This document shows, piece by piece, positions 13,833-21,421 of a stretch of DNA of 23,863 bases (the first letter of the stretch is position 1; each line of letters starts with the position of its first letter). The DNA comes from JAJTHY01 sp964458795. Lineage in GTDB: Bacteria > Pseudomonadota > Alphaproteobacteria > Rickettsiales > Midichloriaceae. Under the pieces are notes generated by a model. The model had not been told where the DNA came from. It made no database searches and saw only the letters and a list, made by a program, of their open reading frames with translations. A program made the translations under genes and the position numbers. The stretch is from assembly GCA_964458795.1 (NCBI GenBank), contig CAYWJW010000023.1, positions 1-23,863 on the forward strand, written 5' to 3'.

Positions 13833-14821
13833 AAAATAGCTTCTGGCAAGATAGACGTGTTTTTGTAACAGGGGGAACGGGACTGATTGGTGGTTGGCTT
13901 ATACAAGAGCTTTTGAGGTTAAAAGCAGACGTGGTTGCATTGGTAAGGGACTGGGTGCCAAACAGCAGGTTAATAAGTAAAGAATATTTGGACAAAGTAA
14001 CAATAGTTAGGGGAGATTTGTCAAGCTCTGAATTTCTTGAACGAGTAATCGCCGAATATGAAGTAAAAACAATATTCCACTTGGCTGCACAGACAATTGT
14101 GCCTATAGCTAATGGCAATCCTCTATCCACATTTGAATCAAACATAGCTGGAACTTGGAATTTGTTGGAAGCAAGTCGCAGGTGCAAAAAAGTGGGGCAA
14201 ATTATTATAGCGTCGTCTGACAAAGCATATGGAGATGTTCCAGAGCTTCCGTATAAAGAGACAATGGCGTTAAAAGCAATTTATCCATATGATGTAAGTA
14301 AGGCATGTGCTGATATGATCGCACAGTCCTATGCAAAAACATGGGATGTGCCTGTTGCAATTACAAGGTGTGGGAACTTTTTTGGTGGAGGGGATCTTAA
14401 TTGGAACAGAATTATTCCTGGTACTATAAGGTCTATAATACGTAATGAACGTCCAGTAATAAGATCAAATGGTAAGCTTGTGCGTGAGTATATATATGTA
14501 GAAGATGCAGTGGGCGCCTATATATCTTTAGCAGAGAGTTTAGCAAAAAATCCTAAATTGGCAGGTGAAGCATTTAACTTCTCAAATGGCATGCCCCAGT
14601 CGGTTATAGATGTATTTGAAATGCTTTTGAAGCTAATGGATTCTAAATTAAAACCTCAGATACTTAATGAAGTTTCTGGTGAGATTGAGTCTCAGTTCTT
14701 AGATTCTAGCAAAGCAGAAGAAATGCTAAACTGGAAAGCTAAATATAGCATTGAAGAAGGGTTAAGAAGAACCGTAAAGTGGTATAGCGAATTCTTTGGG
14801 GAGAAAAGAGATGGAGTGTAG
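13817..14821 (+). CDS. rfbG: CDP-glucose 4,6-dehydratase
   Basis: This NAD-dependent extended SDR converts CDP-glucose to CDP-4-keto-6-deoxyglucose. The 334 residues carry the nucleotide-binding FVTGGTGLIGGWL (about 16-28), the RfbG-typical IIASSDKAYGD (Ser-Asp-Lys in the catalytic loop), the catalytic YPYDVSK (Tyr/Lys pair), TRCGNFFGGGDLNWNRIIPG and YIYVEDAVGAY. The open frame extends upstream to 13748, but inside rfbF. The ATG at 13817, behind a G-rich stretch, gives the family's normal N-terminus (NSFWQDRRVFVTGGTG). It overlaps rfbF by 16 bases and the next gene by 11. Confidence 0.94.
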   Translation: MEELVKNSFWQDRRVFVTGGTGLIGGWLIQELLRLKADVVALVRDWVPNSRLISKEYLDKVTIVRGDLSSSEFLERVIAEYEVKTIFHLAAQTIVPIANGNPLSTFESNIAGTWNLLEASRRCKKVGQIIIASSDKAYGDVPELPYKETMALKAIYPYDVSKACADMIAQSYAKTWDVPVAITRCGNFFGGGDLNWNRIIPGTIRSIIRNERPVIRSNGKLVREYIYVEDAVGAYISLAESLAKNPKLAGEAFNFSNGMPQSVIDVFEMLLKLMDSKLKPQILNEVSGEIESQFLDSSKAEEMLNWKAKYSIEEGLRRTVKWYSEFFGEKRDGV

Positions 14822-16022
14822 AAGTTGTGGATCTGAGAATACAGTATCAATAATTAAACTTGGACAGTCACCGCTTGCAAATGGTTTGCTTGAGGAAAGT
14901 CAGCTTAATGATAATGAGCCCAAATTTAATTTGGAAGTTATGCTTTGCAAAGATTGCGGTCTTGCGCAACTCTTAGATACTGTTCCACCAGGTGAGCTTT
15001 TTTCAGAATACTTATATTTTTCCTCTAACTCTGCTACTATGGTTGAGTCGGCTAGGGTGTTAGTAGAAAGGATGTCAGAAACCCTAAACGCTGACTCTTT
15101 AGTTATTGAGATTGCAAGCAATGATGGCTATCTTCTTCAGCATTATATAAACAATAAGATAACCGTTTTGGGAGTAGAGCCCGCACGAAATATCGCTAAG
15201 GTTGCTATAGAGAGAGGAGTTGATACACTCAATGAGTTCTTCACATACCCCTTAGCAAGATCGCTAGTGAGTGGAGGGATGAAAGCTGATATAATACATG
15301 CCAATAACGTGATGGCGCATGTTCCGGATATAAATGACTTTGTGAAAGGAATTAAAGAGCTATTAAAAGAAGATGGGCAGGCTATAATTGAAGTGCCGTA
15401 CTTATTGGACTTAGTGGATAAATGTGAATTTGATACCATATACCATGAGCATGTATACTATTTTGCAATGACTCCACTCAGAACATTATTTGCACGTAAT
15501 GGCTTACAAATTCATGACGTAGAAAAGTTATCTATTCATGGTGGATCGTTGAGGTTATTTATAAGTCATGCAAATTCCAGATCAGTCCTTAAGATTGTTG
15601 ATGAATACATAGAAAATGAAGGCCGAGTTGGATTATGTGAGGAGAAATTTTTTGTTGATTTCTCAAATAGGTTATTGCAACTTAAGTCTGATCTAAAGAA
15701 AGAACTTCAGTCCTTGAGGCTTCAGAACAAAAAGATTGTTGCCTATGGCGCCTCTGCAAAAGGGGCAACTCTTTTAAACTACTTTGATATTGGTAAAGAG
15801 TTAATAGATTTTGTAGTAGATAGAAGTCCGGCTAAGCAAGGGCTATACACACCAGGAAAGCATTTGCAAATACACCATCCTGACAAACTAAAGCAGGATA
15901 AGGTTGATTATGCATTGTTACTCACGTGGAATTTTGCTGATGAGATATTAGCTGAACAGAAAGGCTTCAAAGAAATGGGCGGTAAATTTATAATTCCCAT
16001 ACCGTACGTAAAAGTGGTGTAA
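14811..16022 (+). CDS. TylC3/TcaB9-type sugar C-methyltransferase
   Basis: This 403-residue SAM-dependent enzyme is of the three-domain family that C-methylates NDP-4-ketohexoses at C3. The N-terminal zinc domain has Cys3, Cys6, Cys46 and Cys49 (CRSCG, CKDCG). The Rossmann domain has LVIEIASNDGYLLQHY and GVEPARNIAKVA. The catalytic segment FDTIYHEHVYYF contains the Tyr-His-Glu-His cluster used for deprotonation in TcaB9, followed by HGGSLRLF. The C-terminal part contains VAYGASAKGATLLNY. Following rfbF and rfbG, the likely substrate is CDP-4-keto-6-deoxyglucose, giving a 3-C-methyl branched sugar; that is inference. The ATG at 14811 follows GGGGAG; the longer frame from TTG at 14796 is unlikely. 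Confidence 0.9.
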   Translation: MECRSCGSENTVSIIKLGQSPLANGLLEESQLNDNEPKFNLEVMLCKDCGLAQLLDTVPPGELFSEYLYFSSNSATMVESARVLVERMSETLNADSLVIEIASNDGYLLQHYINNKITVLGVEPARNIAKVAIERGVDTLNEFFTYPLARSLVSGGMKADIIHANNVMAHVPDINDFVKGIKELLKEDGQAIIEVPYLLDLVDKCEFDTIYHEHVYYFAMTPLRTLFARNGLQIHDVEKLSIHGGSLRLFISHANSRSVLKIVDEYIENEGRVGLCEEKFFVDFSNRLLQLKSDLKKELQSLRLQNKKIVAYGASAKGATLLNYFDIGKELIDFVVDRSPAKQGLYTPGKHLQIHHPDKLKQDKVDYALLLTWNFADEILAEQKGFKEMGGKFIIPIPYVKVV

Positions 16023-16024
16023 TT

Positions 16025-16495
16025 ATGCAATTCACAGAAACGCCATTGAAGGGAGCTTATTTAATTACACTGGAGCCAAAACGGGATGAACGAGGATACT
16101 TTGCAAGAACATTTTGTAAAGATGAATTTGCAAAACTCGGCCTTGCAACCGACTTAGTCCAGTGCAGCACTTCATATAACTGTGATAGGGGAATAATAAG
16201 GGGTATGCACTATCAGGCTGCGCCATATTCAGAAACGAAATTGGTGCGATGTATACGTGGAGCCATACATGATGTTATTATCGACATTAGAGAAGAATCG
16301 GATACATACATGCAATGTTTCGGAGTTGAACTTAGCGATAGTAATTTGCAAATGCTTTATATTCCAAAAGGATTTGCACATGGATATAAAACGCTAGAAG
16401 CAAATACAGAAATATTTTATATGATGGATGAGTTTTATCACCCTGATGCAGCACTTAGCTTAAGTACCGAACTAGTAACTACAGATTGGAAATGA
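16025..16495 (+). CDS. RmlC-like NDP-4-keto-6-deoxysugar epimerase, C-terminally short
   Basis: This cupin of the dTDP-4-dehydrorhamnose 3,5-epimerase family begins FTETPLKGAYLITLEPKRDERGYFARTF. It keeps GIIRGMHYQ with the catalytic base His62, then TKLVRC (Lys72) and DVIIDIR, and reaches FAHGYKTLEANTEIFYMMDEFYHPDA. In the family this is followed by a segment like ERGIRWNDPxxGIxWP and a C-terminal SEKD. Here the protein ends after SLSTELVTTDWK at 156 residues, against about 180. The Asp that pairs with the catalytic His in characterised RmlC lies in that missing tail. No other frame restores it. It may be a variant epimerase (perhaps acting at one carbon) or a damaged gene. Its stop overlaps the next gene by four bases. 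Confidence 0.85.
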   Translation: MQFTETPLKGAYLITLEPKRDERGYFARTFCKDEFAKLGLATDLVQCSTSYNCDRGIIRGMHYQAAPYSETKLVRCIRGAIHDVIIDIREESDTYMQCFGVELSDSNLQMLYIPKGFAHGYKTLEANTEIFYMMDEFYHPDAALSLSTELVTTDWK

Positions 16496-17523
16496 TGGAT
16501 ACAAGAACAAAGATATTGATTGCTGGCATTGCTGGAGCATCTCTTGGGACTGAGATTGCTAAGTGCTTGAAGCTTAGCAATAGGTATAGGATTTATGGGT
16601 GCGATGTTTCCACTTTAGCCTACGGTCATTATACAGATTATTTTGAAGAAGTATTTTTAGCAAATATTAACACCTATGTAGACTCTATCTTAGATTTCTG
16701 TAGAAAAAACAATATTAAGTATATTATACCAGGTGGGGAATCACCTAATGTATTGCTTTCAAATGCTAGCAATACATTTAAAGCAAGTGGTATAACGATT
16801 GTTTCAAACAACTCTGAACTTGTAGATTTGGGTTCTTCAAAAAAAAGGACTTTTGACTATTTAGCAAGTAAGTCTGTTTTAATTCCGAAGACTTGGACCT
16901 TTAATGCATCTGGAGAGATTCCGGATGTGGAATTTCCATGTATAATAAAACCTTCAGAAAACTCTGGGGGCAGTAATTTTGTATACATAGTAAAAAATAA
17001 ACAAGAACTACGGATCTATTCTGAGTTATTGTTAAGTAATAACCTTATCCCAGTCATTCAAGAATATATAGACCATACAGAAGGAGAGTTTACAGTTGGT
17101 GTATTATCCTCAACACATGGCGATATACTGGGTTCTATAGCCCTAAAAAGAGTTTTTAACTCTAAGCTTTCAATAGCACTTAAGTCAGACAATTTTCTAA
17201 TTTCTAGTGGCTACACACAGGGTTTAATAGATGATTTTCCAAATGTTATTGAAACTTGCAATCATATATCAAAGTTGCTTAAAAGCACTGGTCCTCTCAA
17301 TATTCAAGGGCGTTTAAAAAACAATCAGTTTATTCCATTCGAAGTTAATGCCAGATTTTCTGCATCTACATATTTGCGAGCCTTAGCAGGATTCAATGAA
17401 GTCGATTTTTACCTCAGACATCTTGTAAATGGAGAGAATGATTTTAATACGACATTAAAATATGGGTACTACCTAAGAAGTTTTGAAGAAACATATGTAA
17501 GCAAAGAGAATGTAGTATCATGA
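16492..17523 (+). CDS. ATP-grasp domain protein
   Basis: This 343-residue ATP-grasp enzyme resembles the carbamoyl-phosphate-synthetase-like group. The N-terminal pre-ATP-grasp Rossmann part is ILIAGIAGASLGTEIAKCL. ATP-binding segments are FPCIIKPSENSGG (Lys153), IQEYIDHTEGEFTVGVL (Glu191) and the metal-binding end GPLNIQGR...FEVNARFSAST (Asn286, Arg288). ATP-grasp enzymes ligate a carboxylate, via acyl phosphate, to an amine or similar group. In a polysaccharide operon with an aminotransferase, attachment of an acyl group to an amino sugar is plausible but unproven. Start ATG 16492 (ATGATGG) overlaps the epimerase stop; ATG 16495 is an alternative. Its own stop overlaps the fusion gene by four bases (ATGA). 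Confidence 0.85.
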   Translation: MMDTRTKILIAGIAGASLGTEIAKCLKLSNRYRIYGCDVSTLAYGHYTDYFEEVFLANINTYVDSILDFCRKNNIKYIIPGGESPNVLLSNASNTFKASGITIVSNNSELVDLGSSKKRTFDYLASKSVLIPKTWTFNASGEIPDVEFPCIIKPSENSGGSNFVYIVKNKQELRIYSELLLSNNLIPVIQEYIDHTEGEFTVGVLSSTHGDILGSIALKRVFNSKLSIALKSDNFLISSGYTQGLIDDFPNVIETCNHISKLLKSTGPLNIQGRLKNNQFIPFEVNARFSASTYLRALAGFNEVDFYLRHLVNGENDFNTTLKYGYYLRSFEETYVSKENVVS

Positions 17524-18767
17524 TTAAATGGATCACAGAGCATTTAGGAACTGCAGCATATTCTGAAGAGTTAAAGAATGAAAGTTTTGCTATTGTGGAT
17601 GTAAGAGATTTAGTGGATAAATCTGGCAATTCTACTACTGAAATAAATGATAAAATTAATCTAGCACTGAATCTACTAGGCCAAAACAAGTGCGTAGTCA
17701 TCTGCTGTGATTATGGTATGTCTCGAAGCAATTCGATTGCAGTGGGTGTGCTAGCAAAGGCCGAAAAAATTCCTTTTGCAGAAGCGCTCAAGCTTGTTTT
17801 AGATGCTACTAAGGAAGAATTGAAGCTAGAAGTCCTAGCAGCTGTAAGAAAGGCGGTGGATGGAGATATATCTCAGGAAGTTGTTTCCAGAGAAAAAAGA
17901 ATCCTAATATTAGGTGCAAGTGGCATGCTTGGGAAAGAGGTTGTGCTAGCATTGCAAGATATACATAAGATCTTTTATCCCAGTAGAGAAGAGTTAGATC
18001 TCAGAAGCCCATCTGTCTATATGGATAATTTTTGCAGAGAAAACCATATAAATTATATCATAAACTTAGCTTCTCCACGCATTGCTAACTCTCATAGCTA
18101 CTTGGGAGAGAATGTTTTAATTATCAAGAATATTTTAGAGGTGCTAAAGAATCAACGGCACATACATTTTACAAATGCCTTTTCTGCTGCGGTATATGAC
18201 GGATATAAAGGGGAAGCACTTGCTGTAAATGAGATAACTCCACTTAATCCAGATAGTACATATTCAGAAAATCAATATTTCTGTGAAGAGATTATTAAGT
18301 ATTATAAAGTAAAATATGATCTAAATATCCTGACGCTTAGAATGCCTATATGTTATGGGGTGCACGGGGCTAAAAGTAAACCAAGATTTATTTATAACTT
18401 TATAAACAAGGCGCTCTGTAATGCGACCATAAATACCCATGAATATATAAATGGATTACCTAAACTACATTTATTGCATGTAAAGGACTTGGCAGATGTA
18501 ATGGAACTGTTATTTAGTGGTCATGATAAAATTGGCTATTTTAATGTAGCTGGAGATGATTTCCTTTCTACATATGATATTGCAAAAAGAATAGTTGAAC
18601 TGACGAAGTCCAATAGCACTATACAAACAACGAAACTTTCATCTTTGGCATCCAATATATTCTTAGATACAGCTAAGATAAGAAGAGAACTTAGTTGGGA
18701 GCCAAAGTACGCCTTTGATAATGAATTGCTGAAAATAATAGAACAAATTAAGAAAGGAGACAAATGA
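17520..18767 (+). CDS. fusion: dual-specificity-phosphatase-like domain + NAD-dependent epimerase/reductase
   Basis: This 415-residue protein has two parts. Residues ~1-118 look like a small dual-specificity phosphatase: VVICCDYGMSRSNSIAVGVL holds the C-x5-R phosphate loop (Cys63 to Arg69, then Ser70). The usual His before the Cys is Cys62, and Asp27, Asp30 or Asp33 could be the acid. Residues ~126-412 are an RmlD/epimerase-like extended SDR, with RILILGASGMLGKEVV (Gly132, Gly135, Gly138), INLASPRIANSHSYLGENV, LRMPICYGVHG and a C-terminal LSWEPKYAFDNEL. Tyr248 of the YxxxK motif is kept but the Lys is Gln252. It is translationally coupled to the ATP-grasp gene. It probably reduces or epimerises a keto sugar; the phosphatase part's target is unknown. 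Confidence 0.8.
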   Translation: MIKWITEHLGTAAYSEELKNESFAIVDVRDLVDKSGNSTTEINDKINLALNLLGQNKCVVICCDYGMSRSNSIAVGVLAKAEKIPFAEALKLVLDATKEELKLEVLAAVRKAVDGDISQEVVSREKRILILGASGMLGKEVVLALQDIHKIFYPSREELDLRSPSVYMDNFCRENHINYIINLASPRIANSHSYLGENVLIIKNILEVLKNQRHIHFTNAFSAAVYDGYKGEALAVNEITPLNPDSTYSENQYFCEEIIKYYKVKYDLNILTLRMPICYGVHGAKSKPRFIYNFINKALCNATINTHEYINGLPKLHLLHVKDLADVMELLFSGHDKIGYFNVAGDDFLSTYDIAKRIVELTKSNSTIQTTKLSSLASNIFLDTAKIRRELSWEPKYAFDNELLKIIEQIKKGDK

Positions 18768-19573
18768 CTATGCTGAACTTAAAGGAAGAAAAAAATAGAC
18801 AGGAACAATATGCTTGGGAACGCTCGCTATTTTATGAGGGGTATAGCCAAATTCTGGGGTACTACCAAGCCCTGTCTTGTATTGAGAATTCTAAAAAAGG
18901 ATCTTTACTTGATCTGGCATGCGGAGATGGATCAATCACTAAGTACTTTGCCGGTGCTTTTGAAAAGGTAGTAGGTGTTGATGCATCATCGGTACATCTG
19001 GCTAAAGCAAAGGAGCAAAACCCTTTAGTAGAGTTCCATGAAAGCTTAATAGAAACATTTGAACCTGAGGGTAAATTCGATACTGTAACACTTTTAAATT
19101 TACTAGAGCATGTAGATAATCCAGTAGAGTTACTCAAAAAAGTTGGTGCTTTTTTAAAGCCAAGTGGCAGGCTTCTTCTTCATGTGCCAAATGCAGAAGC
19201 CATAAATCGTAAGATAGCTGTTAAGATGGGAACTTTGCTGGATTTAGAAGAACTCTCACCTTTTGACATTGATATTGCAGGTCATAGGCGTTCGTACACT
19301 ATGGATACTTTAATACAAGACATACAAAAAGCAGGACTTAAAGTGATAAGTACTGGAGGGGTTTTTTATAAGATGCTTTCAATGGCGCAAATGGATTGGT
19401 TCTTGAAGAATGCTCCATGGGAAACTGGAGGCTTTGGATGGGGTAGAGTTGGTGGTGAAGATAAGGATTGGAAACATGAGTTCTGCCGTGCTTGCTATGA
19501 GATAGGTAAGGAATACCCAAGAGAATGTAATATTATTTATGCAGTGATTTCTGCAGGAGCCGATAATGAATGA
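18764..19573 (+). CDS. class I SAM-dependent methyltransferase
   Basis: This 269-residue protein has the class I methyltransferase fold. LLDLACGDGSITKYF (about residues 48-62) binds SAM, VVGVDASSVHLAKAKEQ carries the acidic residue for the ribose, and LLNLLEHVDNPVELLKKV and GRLLLHVPNAEAINR follow. The C-terminal half, with GHRRSYTMDTLIQDIQKAGLKV, is typical of Methyltransf_23-type sugar or lipid O-methyltransferases. The acceptor is not evident; in this operon a sugar or glycan hydroxyl is most likely. AAAGGAG precedes the start. The ATG overlaps the upstream stop by four bases. ATG at 18770 is an alternative. Confidence 0.9.
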   Translation: MTMLNLKEEKNRQEQYAWERSLFYEGYSQILGYYQALSCIENSKKGSLLDLACGDGSITKYFAGAFEKVVGVDASSVHLAKAKEQNPLVEFHESLIETFEPEGKFDTVTLLNLLEHVDNPVELLKKVGAFLKPSGRLLLHVPNAEAINRKIAVKMGTLLDLEELSPFDIDIAGHRRSYTMDTLIQDIQKAGLKVISTGGVFYKMLSMAQMDWFLKNAPWETGGFGWGRVGGEDKDWKHEFCRACYEIGKEYPRECNIIYAVISAGADNE

Positions 19574-20300
19574 TGTGAAAATATTTTACGAAGAAAGAAG
19601 TAAACTAATCACAGAGCAAAGCAAGCGAACAAAGCTTAATAATGCTAAAAATGAATTTATCCAGGAAGCTGGTACTAGCAAGTACACATACAACTTTGAT
19701 TGGTTAGGACTGCCTATTATACAATTTCCACAAGATATGGTGGCAATACAGGAGATTATATGGCAAACAAAACCTGATGTGATTATTGAGACAGGTGTTG
19801 CACGTGGTGGATCACTTATGCTCAGTGCTTCGATTCTGCATTTGTTAAACAAAGATGGCAAAGTAATTGGTGTGGATATAGATATTAGACCGCATAACCG
19901 TGAAATGATAGAAAGCCATCCATTAGCCTTTAGAATTAACTTAATACAAGGTTCTTCCATAGAACCATCTACGTTTGAACAAGTGAAATCTCTTATAAAA
20001 GCTGGAGATAAGGTTATGGTTATACTTGATTCCAACCATACCCACGAACATGTCTTGGATGAATTAAAACTGTATGCTCCTCTTGTAACTAAAGGCTGCT
20101 ATTTAGTAGTTATGGACACGGCAATTGAAGATATGCCTGTTGATTATTTCCCGGATCGATCTTGGGGCCCAGGCAATAGCCCTAAGACAGCAGTTCATGA
20201 ATTCATAAGGCAGACGGATAGATTTGAGATTGATGAAAGCATTCATAATAAGCTTTTGATAACAGTGGCCCACGATGGATATCTTAAATGCATAAAGTAG
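19566..20300 (+). CDS. CmcI-family (rhamnosyl O-methyltransferase/cephalosporin hydroxylase) protein
   Basis: This 244-residue protein belongs to the CmcI/RMNT family of metal-assisted SAM-dependent methyltransferases. The best-known members act on cephamycin intermediates and on rhamnosyl groups of mycobacterial glycolipids. The sequence shows WLGLPIIQFPQDMVAIQEIIW, the SAM motif IIETGVARGGSLMLSASIL, GVDIDIRPHNREMIESHP, the highly conserved VILDSNHTHEHVLDELKLYAPLV, and YLVVMDTAIEDMP. Family members are often called cephalosporin hydroxylase in databases; O-methylation of a sugar fits this operon better. The start has CAGGAG upstream. It overlaps the previous gene by eight bases and the aminotransferase by thirteen. 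Confidence 0.92.
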   Translation: MNDVKIFYEERSKLITEQSKRTKLNNAKNEFIQEAGTSKYTYNFDWLGLPIIQFPQDMVAIQEIIWQTKPDVIIETGVARGGSLMLSASILHLLNKDGKVIGVDIDIRPHNREMIESHPLAFRINLIQGSSIEPSTFEQVKSLIKAGDKVMVILDSNHTHEHVLDELKLYAPLVTKGCYLVVMDTAIEDMPVDYFPDRSWGPGNSPKTAVHEFIRQTDRFEIDESIHNKLLITVAHDGYLKCIK

Positions 20301-21421
20301 GAAGAAAATTAGATGTAGCCGGTCCTTGGATTACTGAAAAGGAAATAGCATATGTAACTGATGCCGTTACTAATTGCTGGTATGGGGCCGCTAATAAGTA
20401 TGTGGATGAGTTCGAAAATGCTTTTACTAAATATTTAGGAAGAAAATATGCTATAAGCTTGCCATCATGTACGGCTGGTCTTCATTTAAGCTTGCTGGCT
20501 TTGGGAATTAAGGAAGGAGATGAGGTTATCGTGCCTGATGCTACATGGATAGCTTCGGCAGCTCCTATAGATTATGTAGGTGCAAAAACAGTCTTTGCTG
20601 ATATTGATAAAGATACCTGGTGCTTGTCTGCTGACTCAGTGGAAAAGTGTATTACATCTAGAACTAAAGCTATCATCTCTGTAAATCTTTATGGCCATAT
20701 GCCGGATTATGATAAATTAGAAAGCATTGCCAAAAAACACAATATCTCAATAATTGAGGATGCTGCAGAATCTGTGGGGTCTAGGTATAAGGGGAAACTA
20801 TCGGGTACTTTTGGAGAATTTAGTTGCTTTAGCTTTCATGGTTCAAAAACGCTTACTACAGGTGAAGGTGGAATGCTCGTGACCGACGATGAAGAGCTGT
20901 ATAAAAAGTGTATGATATTTAGAGATCATGGCAGGAACCCTGGAGACACTTTGTTCCAAAACATCATGGTAGGGTATAAATATAAAATGTCCTCGCTTCA
21001 AGCAGCGCTAGGGCTTGCACAGCTCGAGAGAGTGGATGATTTGGTGGAGAAGAAGCGCCAAATATTCCATTGGTATGAAAAAGCATTTACAAATACTCCG
21101 GGTGTTTCCTTAAACCCAAATCATAAAGATGTGTATAATAGCTACTGGATGAGCACACTTCTATATGATCCAAAGCTATATCCAATAACAAAATTTGAAT
21201 TAATACAAAAGCTTAAAGGGTGTGGGGTGCTAACAAGACCATTTTTTGATCCCCTCAGCTCACTTAAGGCATATGATCTCCGAGAGTTAGAGAAGGTTAA
21301 TGTGAATTCTTATAAGACCTCAGCTCATGGTATAAACTTGCCAAGCAACTTACTATTAGAAGAGGCAGACATAGCTTATGTTAAAGAACATATTTTGAAA
21401 ATACTGAGCTATGATAAATAA
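20288..21421 (+). CDS. DegT/DnrJ/EryC1/StrS-family sugar aminotransferase
   Basis: This 377-residue PLP enzyme resembles perosamine-synthase-type 4-ketosugar aminotransferases. It has VTNCWYGAANKYVDEFENAF, SLPSCTAGLHLSLLALGIKEGDEVIVPDATWIASA (cofactor phosphate-binding part), IIEDAAESVGSRYKGKLSGTFG (Asp binding the pyridine nitrogen), and the Schiff-base lysine in FSFHGSKTLTTGEGGMLVT. The Lys is present, so it is an aminotransferase and not the His-containing 3-dehydrase RfbH (E1) that usually follows rfbG in dideoxysugar clusters. It would add an amino group to a CDP- or GDP-linked 4-keto-6-deoxysugar using glutamate. The exact substrate is not shown by the sequence. It overlaps the genes on both sides by 11-13 bases. 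Confidence 0.93.
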   Translation: MHKVGRKLDVAGPWITEKEIAYVTDAVTNCWYGAANKYVDEFENAFTKYLGRKYAISLPSCTAGLHLSLLALGIKEGDEVIVPDATWIASAAPIDYVGAKTVFADIDKDTWCLSADSVEKCITSRTKAIISVNLYGHMPDYDKLESIAKKHNISIIEDAAESVGSRYKGKLSGTFGEFSCFSFHGSKTLTTGEGGMLVTDDEELYKKCMIFRDHGRNPGDTLFQNIMVGYKYKMSSLQAALGLAQLERVDDLVEKKRQIFHWYEKAFTNTPGVSLNPNHKDVYNSYWMSTLLYDPKLYPITKFELIQKLKGCGVLTRPFFDPLSSLKAYDLRELEKVNVNSYKTSAHGINLPSNLLLEEADIAYVKEHILKILSYDK

